Below are positions 1-8,102 of a DNA stretch of 64,000 nt, in pieces. The notes beneath the pieces were generated by a model. The model made no database searches, was not told where the DNA came from, and was given only the letters and a program-made list of their open reading frames with translations. The first letter of the stretch is position 1; each line of letters opens with the position of its first letter. A program made the translations under genes and the position numbers. Source of the stretch: Halalkalicoccus sp. CG83 (GTDB lineage: Archaea; Halobacteriota; Halobacteria; Halobacteriales; Halalkalicoccaceae); contig NZ_JAZDDH010000001.1 in the NCBI RefSeq assembly GCF_037081715.1, forward strand, positions 1,860,001 through 1,924,000, written 5' to 3'.

Positions 1-95
1 GTCACTCTCGAGGGCGGCGCGGTCTAACTCCCGACGGCGCCGACCCCCTCGACTAGTCGTACTCTCTCGTAGACGTCTCTCGGTCGTTCGCTTCG

Positions 96-632
96 CTACG
101 AGCCGCCATCGGGGTAGCCCGATCGCGCCGATCTGTTCGAACAGGCCGAGCATGTCGAACTGCGCCCAGGTCTCCGCGACCGTCCCGTCTCCGAGACGGT
201 GGATCACGTTCCCCTCCATCCGGACCTCCCGTCCGGTGGGCTCGATCCCCGTGAACTCGCCCTCGTGAGTGCCGGTCTCGGTCGCCCGAAAGGCGACGTA
301 CTCGCCGTCACGGAGCACCTCGTGCAGCGTCATCTCGCCGCCCGGGAACGCGGTCCGGAACGTCTCGAGCGTCCCCTTGAACCCCTCGGATCCGCGCTTC
401 TCCTCGCGGACCGTCGGGTCGTATCGAACGTGGTCCTCGGCGAAGATCTCCTCCGTGAGGTCGTCGTTGCACCGTTCACGATCTCGCGAACGAACCGTCG
501 CACGATCTCCTCGTTTCGCTCCTCTACCGTCAGTTCCGTCCGGGCTATCGCTCCACACCTCCGTGATGTAGTAGATCCCCGGAGAGCAGAGTCGTGTCGT
601 CGACGTCCACCGGTGGGAAACCCTGATGCCAC
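96..632 (-). pseudogene. Frameshifted SnoaL-like ester cyclase remnant
   Basis: Read on the minus strand, the DNA encodes a recognisable SnoaL-like ester-cyclase (NTF2-fold) protein, but not in one frame. The N-terminal part (ELTVEERNEEIVRRFVREIVNG) is in one frame. After about position 470 the homologous reading continues in another frame (NDDLTEEIFAEDHVRYD, then FPGGEMTLHEVL, GEYVAFRATETGTHEGEF, GNVIHRLGDGTVAETWAQFD). Adding one base near 470 would join them. A second shift near 130 would give a short normal C-terminus ending at the stop around 96; otherwise the frame runs off the window start. The family catalyses small-ligand cyclisation or hydrolysis, but the substrate cannot be told. 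It could be a true pseudogene or an assembly error. The start is uncertain; 632 is the furthest in-frame GTG. Confidence 0.6.
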
Positions 633-652
633 CGCCGGCCGAAGCGCGTGCC

Positions 653-1096
653 ATGAGCAGAGAGCCCTGGATGGATCGGGTGGTCGCCGACCGGATGGCC
701 GTCGATCGGGAGTTCACCGAGCGGGTCAACGAGTCGCGCTTCTCGAGCCAACAGTGGGGACTGATCATGACCGCAACCGAGTTCGAGATCCGCGACCCCG
801 AGAGCGAGGAGGCGCGACTCGTCGCCGACACGAGCAAGCTTCCCCAGATCATGCCCGAACTCGAGAAGATCGACGCGCAGGTACGGGCCGCCGGCGGTGC
901 AGGTGGGGTCTCCGGATCGGGCGGCGGGGGCGGCGTCCTCGACTCGATCAGGAGCGCGCTCGGACTCGGCGGTGGCGGGAGCGACGAGGAGCTACTGGCG
1001 GCCGAATCGCTGGTCGAGGAGTACGCGAACAGGCTCCAGGAACGCCTCGAGAACCAGGGGAAGTGGGCGTCGGTTCGCGAGCAGGCGGCCGGCTAG
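653..1096 (+). CDS. DUF5799-like conserved haloarchaeal protein
   Basis: This is a soluble, acidic protein of 147 residues with no signal peptide or membrane segment. The N-terminal half is compact (REPWMDRVVADRMAVDREF, then SSQQWGLIMTATEFEI). A central Gly/Ser-rich linker (about residues 80-95) leads to a charged helical tail. The family (DUF5799, number recalled from memory) is restricted to Halobacteria and its function is unknown. I chose the ATG at 653, because conserved sequence begins there and an upstream GTG at 626 would overlap the cyclase remnant. Its stop overlaps that of the convergent small gene at 1093-1242. No function is claimed. Confidence 0.75.
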   Translation: MSREPWMDRVVADRMAVDREFTERVNESRFSSQQWGLIMTATEFEIRDPESEEARLVADTSKLPQIMPELEKIDAQVRAAGGAGGVSGSGGGGGVLDSIRSALGLGGGGSDEELLAAESLVEEYANRLQERLENQGKWASVREQAAG

Positions 1097-1242
1097 ATCT
1101 CGTCACCGGTCGTCTGGAGGCTCATCTCGCCCGCCTCGTAGATGTTGATCAGCTCGTTGACCAGTTCGTCGTACGATTCGTCGTCGATCCGAAGCGCGTC
1201 GAGTCGCTCGATCGTTTCTTCGTCCAGGTCTACCTTGGGCAT
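1093..1242 (-). CDS. Small ribbon-helix-helix-like protein (49 aa)
   Basis: The 49-residue product starts MPKVDLDEETIERLDALR and continues DESYDELVNELINIYEAGE. A short strand followed by two helices, with the TIERLDALR and SYDELVNELI segments, is typical of ribbon-helix-helix / CopG-antitoxin-like mini-proteins common in haloarchaea (DUF7557, from memory). Such proteins often bind DNA as dimers or act as antitoxins, but no toxin gene is adjacent, so the role is open. The stop codon overlaps the stop of the convergent DUF5799-like gene. The start is the ATG whose complement lies at 1240-1242. Confidence 0.7.
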   Translation of the reverse strand: MPKVDLDEETIERLDALRIDDESYDELVNELINIYEAGEMSLQTTGDEI

Positions 1243-1345
1243 CACACGACGCTTCCGTCGCCGGCGTTGTAAGTGTTGGCGCGAACGGGCGCGGCGAGAT
1301 CAGCAGGTCTTTGAGCGCCCACGGGCGAGAGGGAGCCAGTTTGCC

Positions 1346-2854
1346 ATGAGCGATTCCCGGGGCGACGGCGGTCGGGCCGCGTTCGTCGAGTACGGCATCG
1401 AGGACAGACCGCCGCTGGCCGAGTCGATCCTGCTCGGCCTCCAGCACTACCTCACGATGGTGGGCGCGAACATCGCGGTCCCGCTGATCCTCGCGGGCGC
1501 GATGGGGATGCCCGCGGACGTCACCGCCCGCTTCGTCGGCACCTTCTTCGTCGTCAGCGGTGTGGCGACGCTCGCCCAGACCACGCTCGGCAACCGCTAT
1601 CCGATCGTCCAGGGCGCGCCCTTCTCGATGCTCGCGCCCGCGCTCGCCATCATCGCGGTCGTCGGCTCGCTGCCGGGTCAGCCCGACTGGCAGACCGCGC
1701 TCGTCCACCTCCAGGGGGCGATCATCGCCGCCGCGCTCGTCCAGGTCGCCATCGGCTATCTCGGACTGATCGGCCGGCTTCGGCGGTTCCTCTCGCCGGT
1801 GGTGATCGCACCCACGATCGCGCTGATCGGCCTCGCGCTGTTCGACGCCCCCCAGATCACCGCCGCCGACCAGGACTGGTGGCTGCTGGGGCTCACCGTC
1901 GGGCTGATCGTGTTGTTCTCACAGTACCTCAACGCCCGCAGCCGCGCGTTTCAGCTCTTTCCGGTGATCCTCGGGATGGCGACCGTCTGGCTGCTCGCGG
2001 CGCTGCTCTCGATCTGGGGCGTCTACACGCCCGACTCGCCGGGTTACGTCGATCTGGCGAGCGTTGCCGACGCCCCCGCCCTGATGGCGATCTACCCCTT
2101 CCAGTGGGGGCTGCCCCGCTTCGAGTTCGCCCTCGCGGTCGGGATGGTCGCGGGCGTGCTCGCCTCCATCATCGAGAGCTTCGGCGACTACCAGGCGGTC
2201 GCGCGACTCACCGGCTCGGGCGCGCCGAGCGAACGCCGGATCAACCACGGCATCGGCATGGAGGGGCTGATGAACGTCTTTTCAGGGGTGATGGGCACCG
2301 GCGGCTCGACCTCCTACTCGGAGAACATCGGCGCGATCGGGCTGACGGGCGTCGCCTCGCGCTACGTCGTCCAGGTCGGCGCGCTCTGCATGCTCGCGGC
2401 CGGCTTCGTCGGCTACTTCGGCCAGCTCGTCGCCACCATCCCGGAGCCGATCATCGGCGGGCTGTTCGTCGCCATGTTCGGCCAGATCGTCGCCGTCGGG
2501 ATCAGTACGCTGAGACACGTCGACCTGGATAGTCAGAGAAACGTCTTCGTCGTCGGCTTCGCGCTGTTCGTGGGGCTGGCGATCCCCCAGTACATGGCGA
2601 ACGTCGGCAGCGCCCAGGCGTTCCGCGAACTCGCCGCGGGGGTCGCGCCCGTGCTCGGCTCGCCGCTCGTCGCCGACACCGTCTACGTCATCGGCGGAAC
2701 CGGGATGGCCGTTGGCGGGCTCGTCGCACTGCTGCTCGACAACACGATCCCCGGCACCCGGGAGGAGCGCGGCCTCGAGGAGTGGGAGAAACGGACCGAG
2801 GACGACGCGGAGTTCGAGACCGCCTGGGAGCGACTGGGTGGAGGCGCCGACTGA
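1346..2854 (+). CDS. NCS2-family uracil/xanthine permease
   Basis: This is a 502-residue integral membrane protein with the usual length and roughly 12-14 hydrophobic segments of the nucleobase/ascorbate transporter (NCS2) family. The core begins after about 25 residues (LLGLQHYLTMVGANIAVPL). The QGAPFSMLAPALAI region and the family signature TSYSENIGAIGLTGVASR (about residue 320) are intact. It imports uracil or a purine such as xanthine, driven by ion symport; the base cannot be chosen from sequence. The ATG at 1346 puts about 20 soluble residues before the first membrane segment. It stands alone and is divergent from the small RHH-like gene. The C-terminal tail is acidic and cytoplasmic. 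Confidence 0.9.
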   Translation: MSDSRGDGGRAAFVEYGIEDRPPLAESILLGLQHYLTMVGANIAVPLILAGAMGMPADVTARFVGTFFVVSGVATLAQTTLGNRYPIVQGAPFSMLAPALAIIAVVGSLPGQPDWQTALVHLQGAIIAAALVQVAIGYLGLIGRLRRFLSPVVIAPTIALIGLALFDAPQITAADQDWWLLGLTVGLIVLFSQYLNARSRAFQLFPVILGMATVWLLAALLSIWGVYTPDSPGYVDLASVADAPALMAIYPFQWGLPRFEFALAVGMVAGVLASIIESFGDYQAVARLTGSGAPSERRINHGIGMEGLMNVFSGVMGTGGSTSYSENIGAIGLTGVASRYVVQVGALCMLAAGFVGYFGQLVATIPEPIIGGLFVAMFGQIVAVGISTLRHVDLDSQRNVFVVGFALFVGLAIPQYMANVGSAQAFRELAAGVAPVLGSPLVADTVYVIGGTGMAVGGLVALLLDNTIPGTREERGLEEWEKRTEDDAEFETAWERLGGGAD

Positions 2855-2946
2855 TCGGAGGCGCAGGCCGGTTCCCTCGCGTCGTGGTCGAAGCCGTAGC
2901 CGATCACCGATGCTCGCCATGGGGGAACGATCGTCCGTGACCGGGC

Positions 2947-3606
2947 TCAGGCGCCACAGATCGCGTGGAGGTCGTCAAGCGCGTCGATCTCCCAGGTGGG
3001 CCAGACGTTCAGATCCCAGTTGCGGCGGTGTGGTCGGCGGATGAACGCGGAGTCGATGCCGGCGTTCTCGGCGGCCCTGATGTCGGACTCGTTGTCGCCG
3101 ACGAACAGCGCCGAGTCGGCGTCGAGATCGGACAGCGCGCGTTCGAGGTAGTGGGGGTTCGGCTTTCGGAGGTCGAGGCTCTCGATGGTCGCCTCGCGAC
3201 CGTAAGCGGTGGCGAACGGATCGTAGACGTCGAAGTGATTCAGGAGGAAGTCGACCGTCTCCTGCTGGTTCGAGCTGACGATCCCCTTCGCGGCGTCGAG
3301 GTCCGCCAGCGTGTCCACGTCGTCGTACGGCGTCTTCCGGCCCGCGCGGGCCTCCTCCTGCTGGGCCAGCGACGAGGTACGGTCGCAGGCGCGCCAGAAC
3401 GCCTCGGGATCGAGGTCGTACGCGTTACAGACGGCGTCGATTCGCTCGGGGGTCGCACCCACGGTCATGTCGTCGATGTGGTCGGCGTCCGGGTCGGTTA
3501 CGTCGAACTGCGCGAACGTCTCCTGGGTCGCCTTCCGGAGGACGTCGAAGCTCGTTCGACCGACGAGGACACCGTCGTTATCGAAAACGACGGTATCGTA
3601 GCTCAT
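2947..3606 (-). CDS. HAD-superfamily hydrolase, phosphatase-like
   Basis: The 219-residue haloacid dehalogenase-like hydrolase has all four HAD motifs. Motif I is VVFDNDGVLV (nucleophile Asp and acid/base Asp, residues 8-14). Motif II contains SSNQQ (about residue 113). Motif III is the Lys in LRKPNPHY. Motif IV is FVGDNESDIRAAENAG. The helical cap lies between motifs I and II. Members dephosphorylate small phosphorylated metabolites such as sugar phosphates or phosphoglycolate; the substrate is unknown. I chose the ATG at 3606 over one three codons upstream because MSYDTVVFDNDG places motif I normally. A TATA-like TCTTAT (minus strand) lies about 27 nt before the start, which suggests a leaderless transcript. 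Confidence 0.88.
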   Translation of the reverse strand: MSYDTVVFDNDGVLVGRTSFDVLRKATQETFAQFDVTDPDADHIDDMTVGATPERIDAVCNAYDLDPEAFWRACDRTSSLAQQEEARAGRKTPYDDVDTLADLDAAKGIVSSNQQETVDFLLNHFDVYDPFATAYGREATIESLDLRKPNPHYLERALSDLDADSALFVGDNESDIRAAENAGIDSAFIRRPHRRNWDLNVWPTWEIDALDDLHAICGA

Positions 3607-3987
3607 ACGATACATTGAGCCGTCGGCATGATAAGATTCCCGATCGCTCGCCGCCGAACGCCGCCGTGAGGAGATCGCACGCCGTGTGATACCGTTCCGG
3701 GGCCCGTCCGAACCCTCCCAGCCCGGTGACGGTTCGTCGATCCACCGATCGTTCGGTTCGAGTCACGCCGTCTCGTTCCCCGGACCGATCCGAGCGTCGT
3801 CGCGTCGTCTTCCGGCGGTCGGTACGTGATCGGCACGAAAGGGCCGTCGCCTCGCCCCGATGGGAACGACGCCGACGGCCGGCTCACCGGTACGTGCCCG
3901 CTCCTAGCGGGAGCTCCGCTGAACCGTATCGGTGCGTTCGGGCGCGGACGTGTACCGCGACGTGTCCAGGTGATGTCGGGGGGTCGC
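3607..3987. other. Intergenic region, 381 bp, no supported gene
   Basis: Open frames here are Arg-rich and resemble no known protein. The region holds the minus-strand promoter of the HAD gene near 3632 and a short GC hairpin (CCCGCT cct AGCGGG, about 3898-3912) downstream of the minus-strand EamA gene. The hairpin has no T-run and may simply be a weak transcription end. I see no tRNA-like clover-leaf. Confidence 0.5.
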
Positions 3988-4404
3988 TCACTCCACCGAC
4001 GTCAGGTAGACCGCGAGCGCGGCGAACGCGATGCCGGCGGCCTTCCGCGCCGTCAACGGCTCGTCGAGGACGGCGAAGCCGATCAGCGAGCTCGTGACGA
4101 TGAACATCCCGAAGATCGGGACGACGACGCTGACGGGTCCGAGCGCGAGCGCCCGGTAGTACGCGAGGATCCCGACGGCCAGACAGATCCCCGCGGCGTA
4201 CATGTAGGGAGCGTCCGGATGAGTGAGGTACTCGAGAACGGGCTCGTGCGAGACCACGACGACGGCCGCCGCGGCGACCACCAGCATGCTGTTCGAGATG
4301 ATGACCGCGACGTCGCTCGGCACCTCGGCCGTCGCGAGGCTCATCAGCGGCGCGACGAACGTGTAGGCGAGCAACGCGAGAAGCGCCCACGGTAGGTAGT
4401 TCAT
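3988..4404 (-). CDS. Half-size EamA/DMT transporter
   Basis: The 138-residue membrane protein has about five hydrophobic segments and a single EamA repeat, where classical drug/metabolite transporters have two (about 290 residues). The characteristic end of an EamA repeat is present: YYRALALGPVSVVVPIFGMF, then LDEPLTARKAAGIAFAALAVYLTS. Single-repeat members work as homo- or heterodimers; the substrate is unknown. It is divergent from the lrp-aminotransferase pair with a 93-nt gap containing a perfect palindrome, so co-regulation by that Lrp and an amino-acid-related substrate are plausible. ATG 4404 (MNYLPWALLALLAY) is chosen because upstream sequence in this frame is not hydrophobic and overlaps the palindrome. 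Confidence 0.8.
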   Translation of the reverse strand: MNYLPWALLALLAYTFVAPLMSLATAEVPSDVAVIISNSMLVVAAAAVVVVSHEPVLEYLTHPDAPYMYAAGICLAVGILAYYRALALGPVSVVVPIFGMFIVTSSLIGFAVLDEPLTARKAAGIAFAALAVYLTSVE

Positions 4405-4438
4405 GTCGATCGTTCCCGCCGCGAGCGCGTAGACGTTG

Positions 4439-4457
4439 CGATGACGGACCGTCATCG
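4439..4457. promoter_or_regulatory. 19-bp perfect palindrome, candidate Lrp operator
   Basis: CGATGACGG-A-CCGTCATCG is a perfect inverted repeat with a single central base. It lies in the gap between the divergent EamA gene (start 4404) and the Lrp gene (start 4498), directly upstream of the Lrp TATA-like box (ACCTTAT, about 4467-4472, 26-29 nt before the ATG). Lrp-family proteins bind as dimers to short palindromes of this size and commonly autoregulate. The operator role is inferred from position. Confidence 0.6.
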
Positions 4458-4497
4458 GGAGGCAAACCTTATCCTCCCGGCGCGGGCTTTCGTGGGT

Positions 4498-4986
4498 ATG
4501 GATCCCGAACGCGAGCTGCTCGAGGTGCTGTGTCAGGACGCCCGAGCCGAGACGGCGGACCTCGCCCGCCAGACCGGTCTCTCGGAGGCGGAGGTCGAGG
4601 AGGCGATCGCCGACCTCGAATCCGAAGGGATCGTCCAGGGATACCAGGCGATCGTCGACTGGGACCGGACCGAGGAGGAACACGCCCGTGCGGCGGTCGA
4701 GCTCAACGTCACCCTCGACCGGGAGACGGGCTACCGCGAGGTCGCGGACCGCATTGCGAAGTTCCCCGAGGTCACGTCACTACAGCTGGTCAGCGGTAAC
4801 TACGACTTCCTGATGACCGTCGAGGCCGATTCAGTACGAGAGATCTCCTATTTCGTCAGCGAGAAGGTCGCGCCCGTCCCCGAGGTGACCCAGACGGTGA
4901 CTCACTTCGTGATGGACACCTACAAGGAGGGGGGGATCGAGCTGCGCGACGGTTCCGACGACGACCGGCTGTCGGTCTCGCCATGA
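4498..4986 (+). CDS. Lrp/AsnC-family transcriptional regulator
   Basis: The 162-residue regulator has an N-terminal winged HTH (residues 1-55; LARQTGLSEAEVEEAIADLE, then EGIVQGYQAIVDW) and a C-terminal RAM/AsnC ligand-binding domain (about 60-150; ARAAVELNVTLD, FPEVTSLQLVSGNYDFLMTVE). The domain normally senses amino acids and forms dimers to octamers. The stop overlaps the start of the aminotransferase gene by 4 nt (ATGA), so the two are translationally coupled and the regulator probably controls that enzyme. A perfect palindrome sits just upstream of its own TATA-like box, which suggests autoregulation. The ATG at 4498 begins the conserved MDPERELLEVLCQDAR. Confidence 0.9.
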   Translation: MDPERELLEVLCQDARAETADLARQTGLSEAEVEEAIADLESEGIVQGYQAIVDWDRTEEEHARAAVELNVTLDRETGYREVADRIAKFPEVTSLQLVSGNYDFLMTVEADSVREISYFVSEKVAPVPEVTQTVTHFVMDTYKEGGIELRDGSDDDRLSVSP

Positions 4987-6131
4987 GGCCGGCCGACCGC
5001 GTCGAGCGGGTTCCGCCCTCGGGAATCCGGAAGTTCTTCGAACTCGCCGAGGAGCGCGACGACGTCATCTCGCTGGGCGTCGGCGAGCCCGACTTCTCCG
5101 CACCGTGGGCCGCCCGCGACGCCGCGATCGCCTCCTTAGAACGGGGGAAGACCTCCTACACTGCGAACCGTGGTATGCGCGATCTCCGAACGAAGATCGC
5201 CGGCCACGTGGAGAAGCGCTACGGCTTCGACTACGATCCCGACGAGGAGATCCTGGTCACGACCGGCGTCAGCGAGGGGATCGACGTGGCGCTACGCGCG
5301 CTGGTAAACCCCGGAGATACCGTCGCGCTGGTCGATCCGGCCTACGTCTCCTATCAGCCGGGCGTGAACTTCGCCGGCGGCGAGCCCCTGATCGTTCCCA
5401 CACGCGAGGAAGAGGAGTTCCGGCTGACGTACGAGGCCCTGGAAGAAGCCGGCGCGGCCGAGGCCGACCTGCTGATCCTCTGTTATCCGAACAACCCGAC
5501 GGGCGCGATCATGAACGAGGAGGACCTCAAGCCCGTCGCGGAGTTCTGCCGGGAACACGACCTCCTCGTCCTCTCGGACGAGATCTACGCCGACCTGACC
5601 TACGATCAGGAACACGATTCGATCGCCACCTTCGAGGGGATGCGCGAGCGGACGATCGTCTTCAACGGCTTCTCGAAGGCGTACGCGATGACCGGTCTCC
5701 GGCTCGGTTACGCGCTCGGTCCCTCCGAGGGTATCGGCGCGATGAACCGCATCCACCAGTACTCGATGCTGTCGGCGCCGACCACCGCCCAACACGCTGC
5801 GATAGAGGCGCTGGAGTCGTGTGACGACGAGGTCGAGGAGATGAAGCGCGCGTTCAACCGACGCCGACGGTTCGTCCTTTCCCGCTTCGACGACATGGGA
5901 ATGGACTGCTTCGAGGCCAAGGGCGCCTTCTACGTCTTCCCCGAGTGTCCGGGCGACGACGAGGCGTTCGCCGAGGGACTGCTCGAGTCGGAGGGCGTCG
6001 CCCTCGTCCCCGGCTCCGTCTTCGGCGAGGCGGGCGACGGCCACCTCCGGGTCTCGTACGCGACGGGGCTCTCCTCGCTGAAGGAGGCGATGGACCGGAT
6101 CGAGTCGTACGTCGAATCCTCGTCGCGGTAG
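4983..6131 (+). CDS. Class I/II PLP-dependent aminotransferase
   Basis: This is a 382-residue fold-type I aminotransferase of the aspartate/aromatic group. Visible landmarks are SLGVGEPDF (residues 26-34), TTGVSEGIDVALRAL, YPNNPTGA (about 163-170), LSDEIYADLTYD, and the PLP-binding Lys in NGFSKAYAMTGLRLGY (about 230). It transfers amino groups from an amino acid to a 2-oxoacid. Candidate reactions are aspartate, alanine or aromatic transamination, and the family does not decide. It overlaps the upstream Lrp gene by 4 nt and is almost certainly expressed with it. The length is normal and no key residue is missing. Confidence 0.92.
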   Translation: MRPADRVERVPPSGIRKFFELAEERDDVISLGVGEPDFSAPWAARDAAIASLERGKTSYTANRGMRDLRTKIAGHVEKRYGFDYDPDEEILVTTGVSEGIDVALRALVNPGDTVALVDPAYVSYQPGVNFAGGEPLIVPTREEEEFRLTYEALEEAGAAEADLLILCYPNNPTGAIMNEEDLKPVAEFCREHDLLVLSDEIYADLTYDQEHDSIATFEGMRERTIVFNGFSKAYAMTGLRLGYALGPSEGIGAMNRIHQYSMLSAPTTAQHAAIEALESCDDEVEEMKRAFNRRRRFVLSRFDDMGMDCFEAKGAFYVFPECPGDDEAFAEGLLESEGVALVPGSVFGEAGDGHLRVSYATGLSSLKEAMDRIESYVESSSR

Positions 6132-6222
6132 TCCTCGAGGAACGACGTTTCCTCGATATCAACCACCGAAGATGTGGATTGCGACCGCGTCACGACGACC
6201 GACGACAGGCACGACTACAGAG

Positions 6223-6762
6223 TCACCCCTCAAGCCGTTCGAGGAACGCCTCGGCGAACCGCGTGACGCCCTCCCAGTCGGTGTGCTCGTACTCCCGTGA
6301 GCCGTCGGTGGCGCCGCCAGCCCATCCGGCGATCCGCCTCATGACGAACCGCCTCAGCGGTCCGTACTGGCCGTAGGCGCGCCTGCCGGGTACGACGGCG
6401 CGCACCTCGGGCTGCCAGCCGACCTCCTCGAGGAAGCCCTCAAGGATCGCGCGTGCCCGTTCGCGTCGGTGTTCCTCGCCCGCCGCCGACAGGCTGACCG
6501 AGAAGAAGGCCGAGGGCATCGCGCCGAGCACCTCGTTGTTCTCGACGGCGAACTCGCGGACGTGGCGCTGGTGTCTGCCCAGGCGGACCGACGCGCCGAC
6601 GACGACGCCGTCGTAGGCCGCAAGCGAGAACTCCGACGGGATCCTGCCGGCGTGAAGCAGCGTCACGTCGTGGCCGTGCTCGTGGATCACGCTTGCGACG
6701 TAGCTGGCGACCCGTTCGGTCCGTCCCTCTCCCGTGCCGTGGAGGACGAGCACGAACGCCAT
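6223..6762 (-). CDS. Flavodoxin-domain protein, HemG-like
   Basis: The 179-residue flavodoxin-fold protein has an N-terminal FMN-phosphate loop (LHGTGEGRTERVASYVA, residues 7-23) and a VVVGASVRLGRHQRHVREF segment near residue 55. The latter is typical of menaquinone-dependent protoporphyrinogen IX oxidase (HemG, protoporphyrinogen dehydrogenase) homologues. Such enzymes oxidise protoporphyrinogen to protoporphyrin in heme synthesis at the membrane face. A role in heme supply is plausible in an organism with a heme-copper oxidase, but a generic flavodoxin role is possible. There is no membrane segment. It is a monocistronic unit. Confidence 0.8.
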   Translation of the reverse strand: MAFVLVLHGTGEGRTERVASYVASVIHEHGHDVTLLHAGRIPSEFSLAAYDGVVVGASVRLGRHQRHVREFAVENNEVLGAMPSAFFSVSLSAAGEEHRRERARAILEGFLEEVGWQPEVRAVVPGRRAYGQYGPLRRFVMRRIAGWAGGATDGSREYEHTDWEGVTRFAEAFLERLEG

Positions 6763-6889
6763 TCAGACGCCCCCGTCGCCCACGAAACCTGCGCGTCTCG
6801 ACTCGTTCGAACTCGAACGCCGGAACGTCCTTTCCATCGTCAGCGCGTAGGCGGCCGACCGTCTTGATCTTGGTCCTACTCCCGGCGGC

Positions 6890-8044
6890 TCAGACGACGT
6901 TCCGTTCGGTCGTCACCTCGCTCCCGAACCGATCGCTCCGCAGGGGTTCGATATCGACCAGCGACGCCTCGCCGTCACAGACGAGTTCTGCGATCAGTTC
7001 CCCAGTGGCAGGTGCGTGCATGAACCCGTGGCCCGAGAAGCCGACGGCGTTGACGAAGCCGGGAACCGTCTCCTCGAGGATCGGGTGGTTGTCCGGCGTC
7101 ACCGCGTAGAGCCCGGCCCACCCCCGACGGAGTCGCGTCTCGGGGCCGAAATACGTGGTCCACTCGCCGGCGCGTTCCGTGGCGTTCGCGGCCTGTTCGA
7201 GGTCCATTCCCTCCTGATAGCGATCGGGATCCGCGTCGGGATCCTCGCCCCAGTGCCCGCCGACCAGCGCGACCCCCTCGCGCTCCGGCCGGAAGTACGA
7301 GCCCGTGTCGAGGTCGATCGTGAACGGATCCGACTCCGGAACCGAGAGTTCGGGATCGACGACCGCCATCTGGCGGCGTCTCGGCGCGACCGGTAGCTCC
7401 ATGCCGGCCATACGCGCGACCCGCTGCGCCCAGGACCCGGCGGCGTTGACGACGTAGTCGGCGTCGATCGTCTCGTCCCCGCCCTCGGCCTCGATTTCGA
7501 CGCCCCTTACCCGATCGCCCTTGCGCCGGATCCCCGTCACGGCGGTGTTCGTCCGGACCTCGGCGCCGGCCTCCCGGGTCGCCGTCGCGTAGCCCTGGAG
7601 CGCGAGGCTCGGGTCGGCGAAGCCGTCCGTCGGCGAGTAGCTCGCGCCGACGAACCGGTCGGTCCGGAGGCCGTCACAGCGCTCGGCCGCCTCCGCCGGC
7701 GCGAGGAACTCGCTCGGAACGCCCCGGTCGTTCTGCATGGCGACGTCCTCTCGCAGTCGTTTTGCCGTTCGTTCCTCGCGAGCGAGGAGGAGATAGCCCA
7801 CTCGCCTGTGGGCGATGTCGACGCCGAATCGCTCCTCGAAGGCGTCCCAGACCTCGAGACTCGCGAGCGAGAGGTCGACGTTGACGGGCGTCGAGAACTG
7901 CGCGCGGATGCCGCCCGCCGACCGACCGGTGCTCCCGCCGCCGAGCGACCCCTTCTCACAGACGGTGACGCGGACGTCGCGTTCGACAAGTGCGTACGCG
8001 CTCGCGAGTCCGATGATCCCGCCGCCGATCACGACCGCGTGCAT
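6890..8044 (-). CDS. FAD-dependent amino-acid oxidoreductase (DAO family)
   Basis: The 384-residue protein of the D-amino-acid oxidase / sarcosine oxidase superfamily begins with the dinucleotide-binding VVIGGGIIGLASAYAL (residues 4-19) and ends with the FAD-binding GLYAVTPDNHPILEE and GFSGHGFMHAPATGELIAEL. GRSAGGIRAQ near residue 40 is typical of sarcosine-oxidase-beta or glycine/proline-oxidase-like members. It oxidises an amine or imino acid to an imine. It is divergent from an ornithine-cyclodeaminase-family gene across a 58-nt gap. Members of that superfamily include ketimine reductases, so both enzymes may act on the same cyclic or N-alkyl amino acids (inference). Glycerol-3-phosphate dehydrogenase is less likely from length. 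Confidence 0.87.
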   Translation of the reverse strand: MHAVVIGGGIIGLASAYALVERDVRVTVCEKGSLGGGSTGRSAGGIRAQFSTPVNVDLSLASLEVWDAFEERFGVDIAHRRVGYLLLAREERTAKRLREDVAMQNDRGVPSEFLAPAEAAERCDGLRTDRFVGASYSPTDGFADPSLALQGYATATREAGAEVRTNTAVTGIRRKGDRVRGVEIEAEGGDETIDADYVVNAAGSWAQRVARMAGMELPVAPRRRQMAVVDPELSVPESDPFTIDLDTGSYFRPEREGVALVGGHWGEDPDADPDRYQEGMDLEQAANATERAGEWTTYFGPETRLRRGWAGLYAVTPDNHPILEETVPGFVNAVGFSGHGFMHAPATGELIAELVCDGEASLVDIEPLRSDRFGSEVTTERNVV

Positions 8045-8102
8045 GGTGGCACCACGGAACCGGTGTGGTTAACGATTTGCCACCGGGCGACCCTGGTAGA
8101 GT

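Noticed and set aside
1093-1242. RHH-like mini-protein as half of a toxin-antitoxin pair
   Set aside because: No small toxin gene (PIN, RelE, MazF) is adjacent on the same strand.
3898-3912. Short hairpin read as a possible tRNA arm or riboswitch
   Set aside because: Only one stem with a 3-nt loop is present; there is no T-loop consensus or further conserved RNA structure.
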